Source of the DNA: JAIOTH01 sp964639335
GTDB lineage: Bacteria > Patescibacteriota > Patescibacteriia > UBA1558 > S5-K13
Length of the DNA: 5,293 bases
Direction of reading: 5' to 3'
Assembly: GCA_964639335.1 (NCBI GenBank)
Contig: CAZXCJ010000047.1
Coordinates: forward strand, 1 to 5,293
This document shows positions 5,162-5,293 of this stretch, piece after piece; the stretch's first letter is position 1, and every line of letters starts with the position of its first letter. The notes beneath the pieces were generated by a model. The model saw nothing but the letters and a program-made list of their open reading frames with translations. It had not been told where the DNA came from and did not search any database. The position numbers and the translations under genes are program-made.

Positions 5162-5256
5162 GTGTACTTTTTATCTAATTTTAGAGGATTTGATAAAAGG
5201 TCTAAATAAAAAATAAGTTTTAAAAATTACTAAAAATATTGTGAAAATTATATGAT

Positions 5257-5289
5257 AATGTCCTAGTTAGATGAAATAGAAATGTCCTA
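5257..5289. repeat. Direct repeat with 24-bp period at the right edge
   Basis: AATGTCCTA occurs at 5257-5265 and again at 5281-5289; the similarity continues as GTTA versus TCTA to the last base. The window stops inside the second unit, so copy number is unknown. It could be the start of a tandem array or the subterminal repeats of an insertion element. The A/T-rich stretch 5162-5256 before it holds only a weak hairpin (5169-5175 with 5192-5198) and no gene that I can see. Confidence 0.4.
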
Positions 5290-5293
5290 TCTA

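Noticed and set aside
5041..5256. Replication origin, suggested by DnaA boxes near A/T-rich DNA
   Set aside because: There are only one exact and one near-exact box, no dense cluster, and no dnaA, dnaN or parAB neighbour. A promoter role is simpler.

Overview
The window is about two-thirds A+T, uses the standard genetic code (all four genes stop at TAA or TAG or run off the edge, with no in-frame TGA), and carries a compact anaerobic gene set. Low GC, short proteins, A/T-rich spacers holding hairpins and short tandem repeats, and a class III ribonucleotide reductase as the only metabolic module fit an obligately anaerobic or fermentative bacterium. The overall look recalls a candidate-phyla-radiation (Patescibacteria-type) genome. 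That placement is an impression from composition and style, not a proof.

Layout from left to right. (1) 1-199, minus strand: the first 66 codons of a CsoR-type metal-sensing repressor, cut by the window edge, with a strong sigma-70-like promoter at 256-283. (2) 200-679: a gene-free spacer holding that promoter, a perfect DnaA-box match, a GC-rich compound inverted repeat at about 353-522, and smaller hairpins up to 607. (3) 680-1843, plus strand: an exported protein of unknown function with a clear signal peptide. (4) 1844-1905: an A/T-rich, probably bidirectional terminator and a 7-bp tandem repeat between convergent genes. (5) 1906-2595, minus: nrdG, the radical-SAM activase. (6) 2596-2759: a spacer that is almost entirely one imperfect inverted repeat of about 150 nt. 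(7) 2760-4895, minus: nrdD, the class III (anaerobic) ribonucleotide reductase. (8) 4896-5293: the nrdD control region, with a perfect hairpin touching a strong Shine-Dalgarno sequence, an NrdR-box-like site, a second palindrome, DnaA-box matches, and a 24-bp-period direct repeat at the extreme right edge.

How the parts work together. NrdG uses a [4Fe-4S] cluster and S-adenosylmethionine to place a glycyl radical on NrdD, which then reduces ribonucleoside triphosphates to deoxyribonucleotides without oxygen. nrdD and nrdG lie in that order on one strand and probably form one transcription unit, interrupted by the long hairpin element. The signals upstream of nrdD suggest control by the RNR repressor NrdR and perhaps by the initiator DnaA. 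The metal sensor and the exported protein have no evident functional link to the reductase.

I saw no complete insertion sequence, tRNA, rRNA or CRISPR array. The most unusual parts are the non-coding ones: the inverted-repeat elements at 353-522 and 2597-2748 and the dense regulatory region upstream of nrdD.
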